Notes under the pieces: model-generated | Databases searched by the model: none | Told to the model about the DNA's origin: nothing | The model's input: only the letters and a program-made list of their open reading frames with translations | Program-made: the position numbers and the translations under genes | From: Nocardia vermiculata NBRC 100427 | Lineage (GTDB): Bacteria > Actinomycetota > Actinomycetes > Mycobacteriales > Mycobacteriaceae | DNA length: 64,000 bases | NCBI RefSeq assembly: GCF_001613265.1 | Contig: NZ_BDCA01000033.1 | Span: 1-64,000, forward strand | Reading direction: 5' to 3' | In this document: one piece after another, positions 53,823 through 62,977 of the stretch | Numbering within the stretch: position 1 is the stretch's first letter | Layout: the number at the start of each line of letters is the position of its first letter

Positions 53823-55355
53823 ATGGCGCTCAATTTGACCCGGACCGATGGCCCTGTCTCCAAGTCCCGCATCGTTATCGTGCTGGCGTCGATCATCTTG
53901 CTGTCCGAGATCGCGACGTTCGAGATGATCATGGTGCTCCCGGACCTGCCGCACCTCGCCCGGCACTTCCGCACGCTCGACATCGCGTGGGCCTTCTCGA
54001 TCGTCACACTGGTCGGCGCCTCCGTCCAGCCGCTGGTCGGTAAGGCCGCCGATCAGTGGGGAAAGAAACGCACCATTGTCGTCCTGGCCGTGTTGTGCGC
54101 GATAGGCAGCGTGATCTGTGCGCTCGCCCCGAACTTCACCCTGCTGCTGGTCGGCCGCGCGCTACAGGGGGCGATGGTCGGCATTGTCGGAATATCCTAC
54201 GGCCTGGTTCGTGACGTCGTCCCGCGCGACGCCGTGCCGATCGCGCTCGGCGCGGTGGTGACCGGTATCGGTATGGCCGCGGTGGCGGGGCCGTTCATCG
54301 CCGGTGCCCTCATCGATACCTTCGGGCCGCAGTCGGTCTTCTGGTTCATGGCGATCTACATGGCGCTGCTCATCCCGGTCTATGTCGCGATTGTGCCCGA
54401 GAGCGACGTCCGGTCGAACAGGCCGGTCGACTACTTCGGCGTCGTGCTCCTCGGCCCGGGCATCGGCGTTGTGCTGCTCGCCGTCTCCAAGGGCAACACG
54501 TGGGGATGGACCGCGGGGAGCACCCTCGCCCTGGCCGGGCTCGGTGTTGCGATGCTCGCGGTGTTCCTGGTGTGGGAGAAGATCACCACTCATCCGGTCA
54601 TCGACCTGAACATCCTCTTCGGCCGCCGGTTCGGGCCGACCGTACTCGCTGTCGCATGCGTGTCCTACATGATGAATGCCGACGCGATCATCCGGCCGAC
54701 TCTGCTCGAGACCCCTCACCTGCCCGGGATCTCTTACGGTGCAGGGCTATCCGCCACCCAGTTTGCGATCTGGACGTTCCCGCTCGGCCTCGTCGGCATG
54801 TTCACCGGGCCGCTCGGTGGGTACCTGGCCAAGAAGGTCGGTGCACGTCTGGTGCTCATCACCTCGGCAGTACTCTTCCTTGCGGTGATGTTCGCCGGCA
54901 GCTTCCTGCCGACCGTGCAGTGGCAGATCGGGCTGCTCAGCTTCGCCGCCGGCTTTGCGATCGGGTTCCTGCATTCGTCCAACGGCAACCTCATCCAGGA
55001 CGCGCTGCCTGCCACGCAGGGCGGAATCGGTAACACCATCGCCGGCATGCTCACCCTGCTCGCCGGCGCCACAGCGTCGACGCTCACCGGAATCGTCATG
55101 TCCCACAACGTCCTCGCCGTCAGCCCGCAGACGCACGCGGCGCTGTACAAGGACACAGCCCTCACCCACGGCTACTGGGTTGCCATGGGGGTCGGCGCTC
55201 TCGGTCTGGCTATCGCGCTGATCATGCGGCACGGCCGGCGGCCCGCCCAGGGGGGCCTCGTCGAAACCGACGAGGCCACCGCTCACGGACGCAGCGCAGT
55301 CGACGCCGAGCAGTCAACCTCCCGAAACGTCGCCGCCCCCGGCTCTGCGAAATAG
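53823..55355 (+). CDS. MFS transporter, DHA2 family
   Basis: 510 residues, 14 predicted helices and a polar C-terminal tail of about 45 residues. The motif-A loop is GKAADQWGKKRTI. Its layout and many segments match the MFS at 32872. Between the dioxygenase (65 bp upstream) and the DUF1214 gene (21 bp downstream), so it probably imports the substrate or exports a product of that enzyme. Confidence 0.93.
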   Translation: MALNLTRTDGPVSKSRIVIVLASIILLSEIATFEMIMVLPDLPHLARHFRTLDIAWAFSIVTLVGASVQPLVGKAADQWGKKRTIVVLAVLCAIGSVICALAPNFTLLLVGRALQGAMVGIVGISYGLVRDVVPRDAVPIALGAVVTGIGMAAVAGPFIAGALIDTFGPQSVFWFMAIYMALLIPVYVAIVPESDVRSNRPVDYFGVVLLGPGIGVVLLAVSKGNTWGWTAGSTLALAGLGVAMLAVFLVWEKITTHPVIDLNILFGRRFGPTVLAVACVSYMMNADAIIRPTLLETPHLPGISYGAGLSATQFAIWTFPLGLVGMFTGPLGGYLAKKVGARLVLITSAVLFLAVMFAGSFLPTVQWQIGLLSFAAGFAIGFLHSSNGNLIQDALPATQGGIGNTIAGMLTLLAGATASTLTGIVMSHNVLAVSPQTHAALYKDTALTHGYWVAMGVGALGLAIALIMRHGRRPAQGGLVETDEATAHGRSAVDAEQSTSRNVAAPGSAK

Positions 55356-55376
55356 CAACGAAAGGATCCACCGACC

Positions 55377-56645
55377 ATGCCGATACCATCCACAGCAGTC
55401 GAAACCTCCTCCGTTATCGCATCATTGGATCAATCCTGGGCTTCTCTGGTCGGCCACCTCGCCGCTGCCGCGGAAGTATTGCGGTCCGATCCCGTCGCCG
55501 AGAACCCGGCGCTACGCGCCTCCGGATACCGATACCTGCTCAATCTGATCAATGCCGCACTCGAGCAGGAAGTGTTCAGTGCCGACGCCGAATACCCCGA
55601 GGTCGGCCATCTTCAGGACAGCACCAAGCGGTACGGCACCGAATCACCGGACTGCCTGTTCGGACACTTCGCGGTCGACCCGAAAGGCACCTACCGCCTC
55701 ACCGGCGTCGGTGGCCGGGCACGCTACCTCGGTGTCACGGTCTACTCGACGATGCGGGTGTACGAACCACTGCTCGACAATCCCGACGCGGACTTCACGA
55801 CGATCTTCGCCACGGCCACCGGATCGACCCTCGGTGCCATCTCGAACCCCGGCGGGCTGGCACTGGACGAGGACGGCAACTTCGAGGTGATCATCAGTGC
55901 CACACCGCAGGAGGGCAACTGGCTGCCGCTGGACCCGCAGGGCGCCCGGATCATGACCCGCCAATACTTCTACGATTGGACCGCCGAGTCCCCGTACCAC
56001 TTCTCGGTCGAACGGCTCGACCAGGCCGGACCGGGTCCGAAGGCAGATCCGGAATCGGTGCAGCACGAACTCACCGGAGTCGGACGCTTCGTCGACGGCT
56101 TCGCTCACTTCTGGGCTCAGATGTACGCGGCAAAGAACCGTGAACAGCACAACCGACTCGTCACCCAGCCGGCGCTGCAGGCCGGCTACGCCGGCGACGG
56201 CGGCCACATCGCTTACGGTGGCGGCGTCCTGGAACTCGGCCCGGACGAGGCGGCGATCATCACGGTGAAGCCACCCGTCGCACACTTCTGGAACATCCAC
56301 CTCGGCGACTACTGGGGACAATCGCTCGACTACACCTTCCGCCAGACCTCATTGAACGGTCACATGGCCCACATCGAAGACGACGGCACGTTCACCGCCG
56401 TGGTCGCTCATCGTGACCCCGGGGTGGCCAACTGGCTCGACACCGCCGACAACACGATCCTGCGCGTGTGCTACCGCTGGTGGTTGTGCCCGAGCCCCGA
56501 GGTTCCCACCCCCGCGATGCAAATCGTCTCGTTCGACGACCTCGACGACGTGCTCCCGGCGAGCGTCGCTCGGATCAGCACCGAGAGCCGACGGCTAGCT
56601 CTCGACAACAGGCGCCGGGCGGTGTTCAAGCGGTATCAACGTTGA
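55377..56645 (+). CDS. DUF1214-domain protein
   Basis: 422 residues, no signal peptide. The C-terminal region (PPVAHFWNIHLGDYWGQSLDYTFRQTSLNG..., then FTAVVAHRDPGVANWLDTADN) is the DUF1214 domain; the N-terminal part, with YRYLLNLINAALEQEVF, is shared by longer family members. Related to the lipoprotein at 47641, so two paralogues exist here, one exported and one cytoplasmic. Last gene of the dioxygenase operon. Function unknown. Confidence 0.88.
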   Translation: MPIPSTAVETSSVIASLDQSWASLVGHLAAAAEVLRSDPVAENPALRASGYRYLLNLINAALEQEVFSADAEYPEVGHLQDSTKRYGTESPDCLFGHFAVDPKGTYRLTGVGGRARYLGVTVYSTMRVYEPLLDNPDADFTTIFATATGSTLGAISNPGGLALDEDGNFEVIISATPQEGNWLPLDPQGARIMTRQYFYDWTAESPYHFSVERLDQAGPGPKADPESVQHELTGVGRFVDGFAHFWAQMYAAKNREQHNRLVTQPALQAGYAGDGGHIAYGGGVLELGPDEAAIITVKPPVAHFWNIHLGDYWGQSLDYTFRQTSLNGHMAHIEDDGTFTAVVAHRDPGVANWLDTADNTILRVCYRWWLCPSPEVPTPAMQIVSFDDLDDVLPASVARISTESRRLALDNRRRAVFKRYQR

Positions 56646-56828
56646 CATCCCAGCCCCGGGCACAACAGTAAACCCACGGTCCTGCTTGCCCGAGTCCGCC
56701 CATTCAGAAACAACACATCAGAAACTGCGCCACCACCTGCTCGCCGCTGCGCCGCACCGGGCCTCGGACAGACGGCGGGCGTCTCCATCGCGGCGTTTCC
56801 CCGTCTGATGGTTCATCACGAGGAATAG

Positions 56829-57170
56829 GAGCGGACCACGCGGAGGGCGCTCGGGCAGCGGACGTTCGAGGCTGCACACCGCGAAGGCGAGGCGCTCGAT
56901 CTCGAGGCCGCCATCGCCTACGGCCTCGGTACGGAGCCTGCCGCCACCCCGCCCACCAAGGTGCCGGCGGCGGAGCCGACCACACGGGAGCGGCAGGTGG
57001 CCGACCTCGGTGCCGAGGGGCTGACCAACCGGGCCATCTCCGCCCGTCTGGTCATCTCCGTACGCAACGCAGAAGGCCATGTCGAACACATCCGGGCCGA
57101 GCTCGGTTCACCTCGCGGGCCCAGATCGCTTCCTGGGTCACCGAACGCCGACAACCCCGAACTCGAGGCA
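56829..57170 (+). pseudogene. frameshifted C-terminal remnant of a LuxR-family ATPase regulator
   Basis: From after a stop at 56826 the frame reads ALGQRTFEAAHREGEALDLEAAI and then the LuxR helix-turn-helix ERQVADLGAEGLTNRAISAR to EGHVEHIRAELG. At about 57108 the frame shifts: the continuation FTSRAQIASWVTERRQ is found in another frame, consistent with loss of one G in a GG run. The N-terminal ATPase and TPR-like parts are absent. A relic of a large regulator. Confidence 0.8.
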
Positions 57171-57230
57171 ACTCAGCAGTCGTACCCGAACTTCACGCGG
57201 GACCCCGGCCGTGTCGGCCGGATGCTCGTT

Positions 57231-58868
57231 TCAGGCTTCGAACAGGGCTGCGGCGCGCTCACCGAGCATCACCGCGGTGGCGTTGGGGCCCCGACGAGGC
57301 ACGGTAGGAAGTACCGAGGTATCCGCAACGCGCAGACCGTCGACGCCGCGGACTCGAAGGAATTGGTCGACGACCGCACCGGGGTCACTCTCGGGGCCCA
57401 TACAAGCACTGCCCGAGAGGTGAAAATTCGAGTTGAGCGTTGCGCGGATCCAGTTGTCGAGTGCGGTGTCGTCGCGAATGTTCGCCGCGACCGGTGCCGT
57501 GATCTCCTCGACCCATGGCTTCAGCGGGCCGCTACCGAGGAGTTCGACACACGTCCGAATTCCCGTGCGCAAGCGAGCCAGATCGTAGTCGGTGCTCAGA
57601 TAATTGAACCGCAGTTCCGGATGTATATGCGGGTCGCCGGACAGCAGGCGCATCTCACCACGATTCTCGGGATTCTGCAGGCCGACCATAATATTCAAGT
57701 CACCCTGCCGGACGACCTGAGTGGCCAGCCTTTTCAGGGATACGCCCCGCAAGGCCGACAGCGTTTTCCTCGGACGACGAATGGTATCCGTCGCACCTTT
57801 GAGGATCGCCGCCTTCCCTCCTCCCGCCATCATGACACCGAGCGGGGCGACGAACAGCAGCAGTTCGACATCGCCGGCCGGGTCGTTGCCCGAATCCAGG
57901 TTCAGCGCGGCCTGAGGCACCAGCATTTCCGGGTCGAACGGCACGTCCCGGCCCGCTGTGAATCCCACATAGACGTCCGGATGGTCCGACCAATCCTGCC
58001 CGACCCCGGGTGCGTTCACCACCACGTCTATTCCAGCCTGGCGTAGTTGCTCAGCGGGGCCGATTCCCGACAGCATCAGCAGATGCGGAGACTTCACCGA
58101 GCCCGCCGACAAGACGATCTCGTTGCCACGAACAGTCTCACGCCCCCGGCCGAAATCTACCTCGACACCAACCGCTCGTCCCCTTTCGAGCACGACACGT
58201 AGCACGGTGGCATTTCCCTGCACCGTCAAATTCTTGCGGCCCAGGTGCGGAATCAGATGGGAGATAGCAGCATTCACCCTGATGCCGTCGACAAAGTTCC
58301 CGGGCACGAGCCCTGCGCCCGGGGCTCGGTCGCCGTTCTTGTCCGCTTCCTCCGGGAAACCCGCCGACACGCATGCGTCGAGAAAAGCATCGGACAACGG
58401 ACTCCGCAATTTACCTTTCGCACGCTGCACCGGAATCGGGCCGTCCACTCCATGCCCGCTACCGGTGAAATCCAGATCATGCTCAGCTTTACGATAAAAG
58501 GGCAGACATGCGTCATACGACCACAGGTCGTTACCGGCTGCGACCCACTCATCGAAATCAGCCCGCCGCGCGCGCACATAGTTGGCGCCATTCATCGCAC
58601 CCGACCCGCCGAATATCTTTCCCCGCGGCACAGTGTAGGGCAGATCGGGAGTAAGAAATCCCTTGAACGGCCAGTTGCCGGGATGTCCCGGCAACATCGC
58701 CGACAACGACGACACGCGCAGGATCTCCTCGGGGAATTCGCCGGTGGAGCCGAAGACCGGACCCGCCTCCAACAGCAACACTCTACGGTTCGAGTCTTCG
58801 GACAAACGCGATGCGAGCACACAGCCCGACGAACCGGCACCCACCACGATGACATCGAAATCGTCCAC
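57231..58868 (-). CDS. GMC family FAD-dependent oxidoreductase
   Basis: 545 residues. VIVVGAGSSGCVLASRLSE (FAD, 7-25), PRGKIFGGSGAMNGANYVRAR (GMC signature 1) and SAGSVKSPHLLMLSGIGP (signature 2). The active-site His is in NSNFHLSGSACMG, and the second position is Asn in RRGPNATAVM. A choline-dehydrogenase-like alcohol oxidase or dehydrogenase. Single gene, opposite the LuxR remnant. Confidence 0.94.
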   Translation of the reverse strand: MDDFDVIVVGAGSSGCVLASRLSEDSNRRVLLLEAGPVFGSTGEFPEEILRVSSLSAMLPGHPGNWPFKGFLTPDLPYTVPRGKIFGGSGAMNGANYVRARRADFDEWVAAGNDLWSYDACLPFYRKAEHDLDFTGSGHGVDGPIPVQRAKGKLRSPLSDAFLDACVSAGFPEEADKNGDRAPGAGLVPGNFVDGIRVNAAISHLIPHLGRKNLTVQGNATVLRVVLERGRAVGVEVDFGRGRETVRGNEIVLSAGSVKSPHLLMLSGIGPAEQLRQAGIDVVVNAPGVGQDWSDHPDVYVGFTAGRDVPFDPEMLVPQAALNLDSGNDPAGDVELLLFVAPLGVMMAGGGKAAILKGATDTIRRPRKTLSALRGVSLKRLATQVVRQGDLNIMVGLQNPENRGEMRLLSGDPHIHPELRFNYLSTDYDLARLRTGIRTCVELLGSGPLKPWVEEITAPVAANIRDDTALDNWIRATLNSNFHLSGSACMGPESDPGAVVDQFLRVRGVDGLRVADTSVLPTVPRRGPNATAVMLGERAAALFEA

Positions 58869-59054
58869 TTCCGGATCCTAATATCTCGACTCGAGAGCGA
58901 TCCGATGTTCCCCGCGGCGCAAGCACGGCAGAGAACAGGCCGAGAAGAAGGGGAATTGCCCGGAACTACCTCGGCGGCAACCGGATTGGTGTGGCCCCGG
59001 TGAGTACCGAAACCACACCGCGGCACACACAGCCGGCCTGCGACGGACGGTATG

Positions 59055-59516
59055 TCAGCGTGCGCCGGCGGGCACCGTCACGGGCTCGTTGCCGGTCGCG
59101 AGCCAGCGGAATCTGGTGCCGAGCACCGTGTCGATACTGAACTTCCCGGCGCCGACGACGGCCAGGAGCAGTGCGCCCGCGCCCAGTGCCAGGACGAATT
59201 CGTAACCACCGTCCGAGCTCCAGATCCCCTTACCGATGTGCGCAATGAAGAAGGCACCGAGCATGTCCAGGAACAGCAGGGCACCGAAGATCGGCGTCAG
59301 GATTCCCACGAGCAGCGCAATACCGCCGATGATCTCGACCCAGGTGGCCAGGAAGGCGGACAGGGCCGGCACCGGAGCACCCATGCCTTCGAATGCCGCC
59401 TTGGTCGCGGAGTACCCCTGGGTATTGGCCTTCTGTAGACCGTGCGCCAGGAAGATGACGCCGAATCCGATGCGGGCGAGCAGAATACCGATGCTGCGCA
59501 CGTGGGGGATGTTCAT
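59055..59516 (-). CDS. DoxX family membrane protein
   Basis: 153 residues, four helices. LLARIGFGVIFLAHGLQK and FLATWVEIIGGIALLVGIL are family hallmarks. DoxX-like proteins are linked to redox stress and thiol homeostasis in mycobacteria. Divergent from a MarR gene across three operator copies, so induction by a reactive or aromatic ligand is likely. Confidence 0.92.
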   Translation of the reverse strand: MNIPHVRSIGILLARIGFGVIFLAHGLQKANTQGYSATKAAFEGMGAPVPALSAFLATWVEIIGGIALLVGILTPIFGALLFLDMLGAFFIAHIGKGIWSSDGGYEFVLALGAGALLLAVVGAGKFSIDTVLGTRFRWLATGNEPVTVPAGAR

Positions 59517-59563
59517 TGGTTACCTTTCACCTACCAGGAACCACCTGCACTGCAGGGGTAAAT

Positions 59564-59646
59564 GACTTCATCCATTAAGTCGAAGCTAACTGATGTGACT
59601 TCACGGTGCAAGTCACATCGAGGTGCGAGTGACTTCAACCATGAAG
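59564..59646. promoter_or_regulatory. three phased MarR-type operators between doxX-like and marR genes
   Basis: The pattern GACTT-N8-AAGTC occurs at 59564-59581 (exact), 59597-59614 (exact, with arms extended to GATGTGACTT/AAGTCACATC at 59592-59619) and 59631-59648 (right half degenerate, AAGCT). The copies start 33 and 34 bp apart, about three helical turns, so they lie on the same face of the DNA. Confidence 0.75.
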
Positions 59647-59651
59647 CTACA

Positions 59652-60146
59652 ATGACGCCTATGGCAACCGAATCGGAGCCCCGCTGGCTGGACGACGAGG
59701 AACAGGACACGTGGCTGTCCCTGATCGGCGTGTTGATGAAGCTGCCCGCGGCGCTCGATGCTCAGCTGCAGCGCGATGCGGGCGTCACTCACTTCGAGTA
59801 CATGACGATGGCAACGCTGTCCCAGGCGCCCGAGCGGACCCTACGGATGAGCGCCCTCGCCGCGTCTACCGAATCGTCACTGTCCCGGTTGTCCCAGGTG
59901 GTCTCACGATTGGAAAAGCGGAACTGGGTCCGCCGGGCCCCGGACCCGTCCGATGGCCGCTACACACTGGCAACCCTCACCGACGACGGCTGGGAGAAGG
60001 TCCGCGAGACCGCGCCCGGACACGTACAGGCCGTCCGTGACTATGTGTTCACCCCGTTGACCAAGGCACAAATTCGTCAGCTGACCGGTATCGACAACCG
60101 GATTCTGAAGGCCATCAGATCGGATCAGGCGCGCCCTGAGCACTGA
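59652..60146 (+). CDS. MarR family transcriptional regulator
   Basis: 164 residues. LRMSALAASTESSLSRLSQVVSRLEKRNWVRRAPDPSDGRYTLATLT is the winged helix with the D-x-R wing. It starts at ATG 59652 or 59661; there is no ribosome site and the third operator copy ends just before it, which suggests a leaderless message. Expected to repress itself and the divergent DoxX-like gene. Confidence 0.92.
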   Translation: MTPMATESEPRWLDDEEQDTWLSLIGVLMKLPAALDAQLQRDAGVTHFEYMTMATLSQAPERTLRMSALAASTESSLSRLSQVVSRLEKRNWVRRAPDPSDGRYTLATLTDDGWEKVRETAPGHVQAVRDYVFTPLTKAQIRQLTGIDNRILKAIRSDQARPEH

Positions 60147-60297
60147 ACGCCCGACAGCCACTCCCCCACCGCCGAAGCACTACTTTCCATTGGAATCCTC
60201 CTGGCACCAACACTTTTCGATGCTTTACTGTTTCACCTCGGCACGACCGGGTATCCGGTGTGCACGCGGCATCGCCGAGAGAGCAGGTGGGAATTCG

Positions 60298-60705
60298 ATG
60301 ATCACCCGATCCGTTCGTCTCTGGATCTGCGCGCTGGCCGCCCTCGGTGCGACATTCGGCTCGAGCGCATGTGCGACCACGACCGAGCCGGCCGAGCCCG
60401 GCGCACCGCAGCCCGCCGACACCGGCGCCGATCCGACGATTTCCCCCAGAGCGGCGCAGGACCTGTGCGAGACGTTGCAGAGCCATGTCCCAGGCTGGCA
60501 CGGCAAGGATGATGTCTTGGTCAAGACCCAGTTCAACGGGGTTGTGCACGAATGGGCGGCACGGAACAACGGGATCAATATCGCGATCGTCCGGCATCGC
60601 GACGTCCTCGACACCACGACATCGGCTACCTGCCCGCAGGTGCGCGCCGACATGCTGCAAGCCACGGGCACAACGGATCTGGCGTCAGCACTGGTGGGAT
60701 TCTGA
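60298..60705 (+). CDS. small lipoprotein of unknown function
   Basis: 135 residues. Signal peptide with lipobox GSSAC (Cys25), then a Pro/Thr-rich linker and a compact domain (LCETLQSHVPGW ... INIAIVRHRDVLDTTTSATCPQVRADML). The style is that of nocardial/mycobacterial DUF3558-like lipoproteins but the match is not certain. The ATG follows AGGTGGGAATTCG. No operon partner. Confidence 0.75.
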   Translation: MITRSVRLWICALAALGATFGSSACATTTEPAEPGAPQPADTGADPTISPRAAQDLCETLQSHVPGWHGKDDVLVKTQFNGVVHEWAARNNGINIAIVRHRDVLDTTTSATCPQVRADMLQATGTTDLASALVGF

Positions 60706-60753
60706 CGAACTACGCCACAACCACTTCCATGCCGAGGGTCGAGCACCGCCACA

Positions 60754-60803
60754 TTGTTGACCAATCAGTCCACATCTGGTGTTATGGACTAATCAGTCAA
60801 CAA
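60754..60803. promoter_or_regulatory. paired TetR-type operators before an SDR gene
   Basis: Two 12-bp sites, GACCAATCAGTC (60759-60770) and GACTAATCAGTC (60787-60798), lie 28 bp apart within a larger inverted repeat whose 19-bp arms start TTGTTGAC and match at 16 positions. GACT/AGTC half-sites are typical of TetR repressors. The SDR starts 20 bp further. Confidence 0.65.
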
Positions 60804-60822
60804 CAGGAAGTGGGAGGCTGCC

Positions 60823-61557
60823 ATGAAGGTCCTGGAAGGCAAAGTCGCGGTCGTGACCGGAGGTAACTCGGGTATCGGACTGGCGATCGTGCGGGCTTAC
60901 CTCGACGAGGGTGCCCGGGTGTTCGTCGCCGGACGTCGTCAGGCGCAGCTCGACGAGGTCGAGGCCGAACTCGGTCCCGGGGTCACCGGAGTTCGCTGTG
61001 ACGTGGGCAGGCTCGAGGACCTCGACGCACTCTATGCGACGGTCGCCGAGCAGGCGGGCCGGATCGATGTCCTGGTCGCCAACGCCGGGATCGGGATCGT
61101 GGCGCCATTGGGCGAGATCACCGAGGAACAGTTCGACGCCATCTTCACCACCAACGTCAAGGGCTCGCTGTTCACCGTGCAGAAGGCGCTGCCGCTGCTC
61201 TCACCAGGAGCGGCGATCATCCTCACCGGATCAACGGCAGCCTCGCGGCCCGAGCCGTACCTGCCCGTGTACGGGGCGAGCAAGGCCGCGCTCCGCAACC
61301 TGGTTCGCGGGTTCGCCCACGCCGCCGGGGAACGCCGGTACCGGATCAACATGCTCTCCCCCGGCGGCACCCGCACGCAGGGCCTGGTCGACCTGATCTC
61401 AGCCGAGACGGCCGCCACCGCCGGGGAGTCGGTTCCACTCGGCCGGCTGGCCGAACCCGACGAGATCGCCGCAGCGGCCGTCTTCCTCGCCTCGGACGCG
61501 TCCAGCTATGTCAACGGCTCCGAGCTCGCCGTGGATGGCGGCGCCGCCCAGATCTGA
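60823..61557 (+). CDS. SDR family oxidoreductase
   Basis: 244 residues, classical SDR: TGGNSGIGLAI coenzyme loop, NAG, Ser in LTGST, catalytic YGASKAAL, terminal AVDGGAAQI. ATG at 60823 has GTGGGAGG in front. The arginine pair after the second strand (AGRRQ) suggests NADP(H). Substrate unknown; the regulator of the paired operators is not adjacent. Confidence 0.92.
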   Translation: MKVLEGKVAVVTGGNSGIGLAIVRAYLDEGARVFVAGRRQAQLDEVEAELGPGVTGVRCDVGRLEDLDALYATVAEQAGRIDVLVANAGIGIVAPLGEITEEQFDAIFTTNVKGSLFTVQKALPLLSPGAAIILTGSTAASRPEPYLPVYGASKAALRNLVRGFAHAAGERRYRINMLSPGGTRTQGLVDLISAETAATAGESVPLGRLAEPDEIAAAAVFLASDASSYVNGSELAVDGGAAQI

Positions 61558-61596
61558 GCCGCGCAAGCGCACCCCGCGATCATCATCGGCCAGAAT

Positions 61597-61821
61597 TCAC
61601 CGCAACCGTTCCGAAGGCCCGTTGAACTCGTATTCCGCTTGTTCGACGGCGCGGCGAATCTCGGCTTCTGCGATCTCAGCACGACTGCTGATGGTCACGG
61701 CGTCGGAGGGGATATCGATGCTGATCGACTCGACACCTTCTATTCGAGCAATCCCGTGCGAAACCGTCTCCTCGCAATGCGTACACGCCATTCCGAGAAC
61801 CGAGTAGGTTCGTGTGATCAT
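61597..61821 (-). CDS. heavy-metal-associated (HMA) domain protein, copper-chaperone-like
   Basis: 74 residues. The metal-binding motif MACTHC (Cys13, Cys16) follows a beta strand, with the usual beta-alpha-beta-beta-alpha-beta layout. Binds Cu(I) or another soft metal. No copper ATPase or CsoR-type regulator is nearby. The frame is open further upstream, but the ATG at 61821 begins the domain. Confidence 0.88.
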   Translation of the reverse strand: MITRTYSVLGMACTHCEETVSHGIARIEGVESISIDIPSDAVTISSRAEIAEAEIRRAVEQAEYEFNGPSERLR

Positions 61822-61847
61822 GATGGGCTCGATACCCTCGTGGACTT

Positions 61848-62258
61848 CTATTCCGTAAGGGGACGGGCATCGCGGAGGGTCCGCGTCAGGCTGTTGGCAC
61901 GGCACAGACGCCCGTCACCGGCGAAGTGAGCGAACTCGTGCACTTCGATCGAGAATTCCTTTGTTTCGTCGCATCGAGTCTCGGTGATGTGCATGAGATA
62001 TCTGGCAGCCACCCGGTCCTCGTGGGCGAACGCTTCCAGGATTTCCAGGCGCAGACATGGCCTGCGGCGACGGACCACCTGCACGTGTGCGAGGAGCTTG
62101 TCACGGTCCATGACGTAACCGTCGGCCACTGTGATCATGTCGAGAGTGTGGAACCTGTCGACCAGCGTGCTGAGATCTTCTTCGCCCTCGACGATTGCTT
62201 GGTGGAAGCCTTCGACGAAATCTGTGATGCGTTGGCGGGCATCGGACTCGGTCGGCAT
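61848..62258 (-). CDS. SnoaL-like / NTF2-fold protein
   Basis: 136 residues: ITDFVEGFHQAIVEGEEDLSTLVDRFHTLDMITVADGYVMDRDKLLAHVQVV with an NTF2-like continuation RVAARYLMHITETRCDETKEFSIEVHEFAHF. ATG at 62258; a GGAG lies 11 bases upstream. 26 bp before the HMA gene on the same strand, so the two may be co-transcribed. Role unknown. Confidence 0.78.
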   Translation of the reverse strand: MPTESDARQRITDFVEGFHQAIVEGEEDLSTLVDRFHTLDMITVADGYVMDRDKLLAHVQVVRRRRPCLRLEILEAFAHEDRVAARYLMHITETRCDETKEFSIEVHEFAHFAGDGRLCRANSLTRTLRDARPLTE

Positions 62259-62438
62259 AATGATCGCGACTCCTTGTTCCCAGTGACATATCGGGGTTCT
62301 GTCGGTACGCCCACTTTGCTCGATGCCGGCATCAGTGTCGATAACCTGCAAGGTCATGGAGCCCGTGATCGGGCCCGCCCACGGTAAGAACACCGATGCA
62401 CGACAACGGGTTCAGAAGGAGCTATGCCACCAGGCTCA

Positions 62439-62900
62439 CTATGCCTGCTCGTAACGGATGTCGTACCGCGCGGCGATCGGATTGATCTTCGCCGGGTCCA
62501 GCACTCCGTCGGTCAGGACCGATGCACCGGCCTCGAACAGGTCCTGCAGATAGCATTCCCACCCACCGGGCGAGGAGATCTGCAGCATCCGCGGCGGCGG
62601 ATCGGAGACGCACCGCAAGGCGTGCGGAATCCCGTGTGGCAGTAACACGAACATGCCCGCCGTCGCGGTGAACGTCCGGTCGTCGAAATCCACACCGAGC
62701 TCGCCGTCCAGCACATAGATGCACTCGTCGGCGACATGATGGGTGTGGCGCGGAATATCTCGCGCCAGAGCCACTTCCAGCAAGGAGAACCGCCCTTCGG
62801 TGTCGTCTGTCGCGGCCTTCACCGCGAATGACGGCGGTAGCGGAACACGACCGGGCCGAACTTCTCCCGAAGCCAAACAGAGAAAACGATCATGGGACAT
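62439..62900 (-). CDS. cupin domain protein
   Basis: 153 residues, single cupin. His52, His54/55 and Glu59 in PRHTHHVADECIYVLDGELGV and a later His in LPHGIPHAL form the metal site. May be a small dioxygenase or isomerase. AAAGG is the ribosome site. Divergent from the TetR gene at 62978, which probably controls it. Confidence 0.9.
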   Translation of the reverse strand: MSHDRFLCLASGEVRPGRVPLPPSFAVKAATDDTEGRFSLLEVALARDIPRHTHHVADECIYVLDGELGVDFDDRTFTATAGMFVLLPHGIPHALRCVSDPPPRMLQISSPGGWECYLQDLFEAGASVLTDGVLDPAKINPIAARYDIRYEQA

Positions 62901-62977
62901 CGCGTGCTAACCTTTCGGTAAAGAAACCGGAACCGGAGTCCTAATCCGTTTCAAGCATAACCCGAAAGGAACGACGC

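Noticed and set aside
62911-62969. CCTTTCGG and CCGAAAGG as a possible wide operator between cupin and TetR genes
   Set aside because: Both are simply the AAAGG ribosome sites of the two divergent genes; no other symmetry around them.
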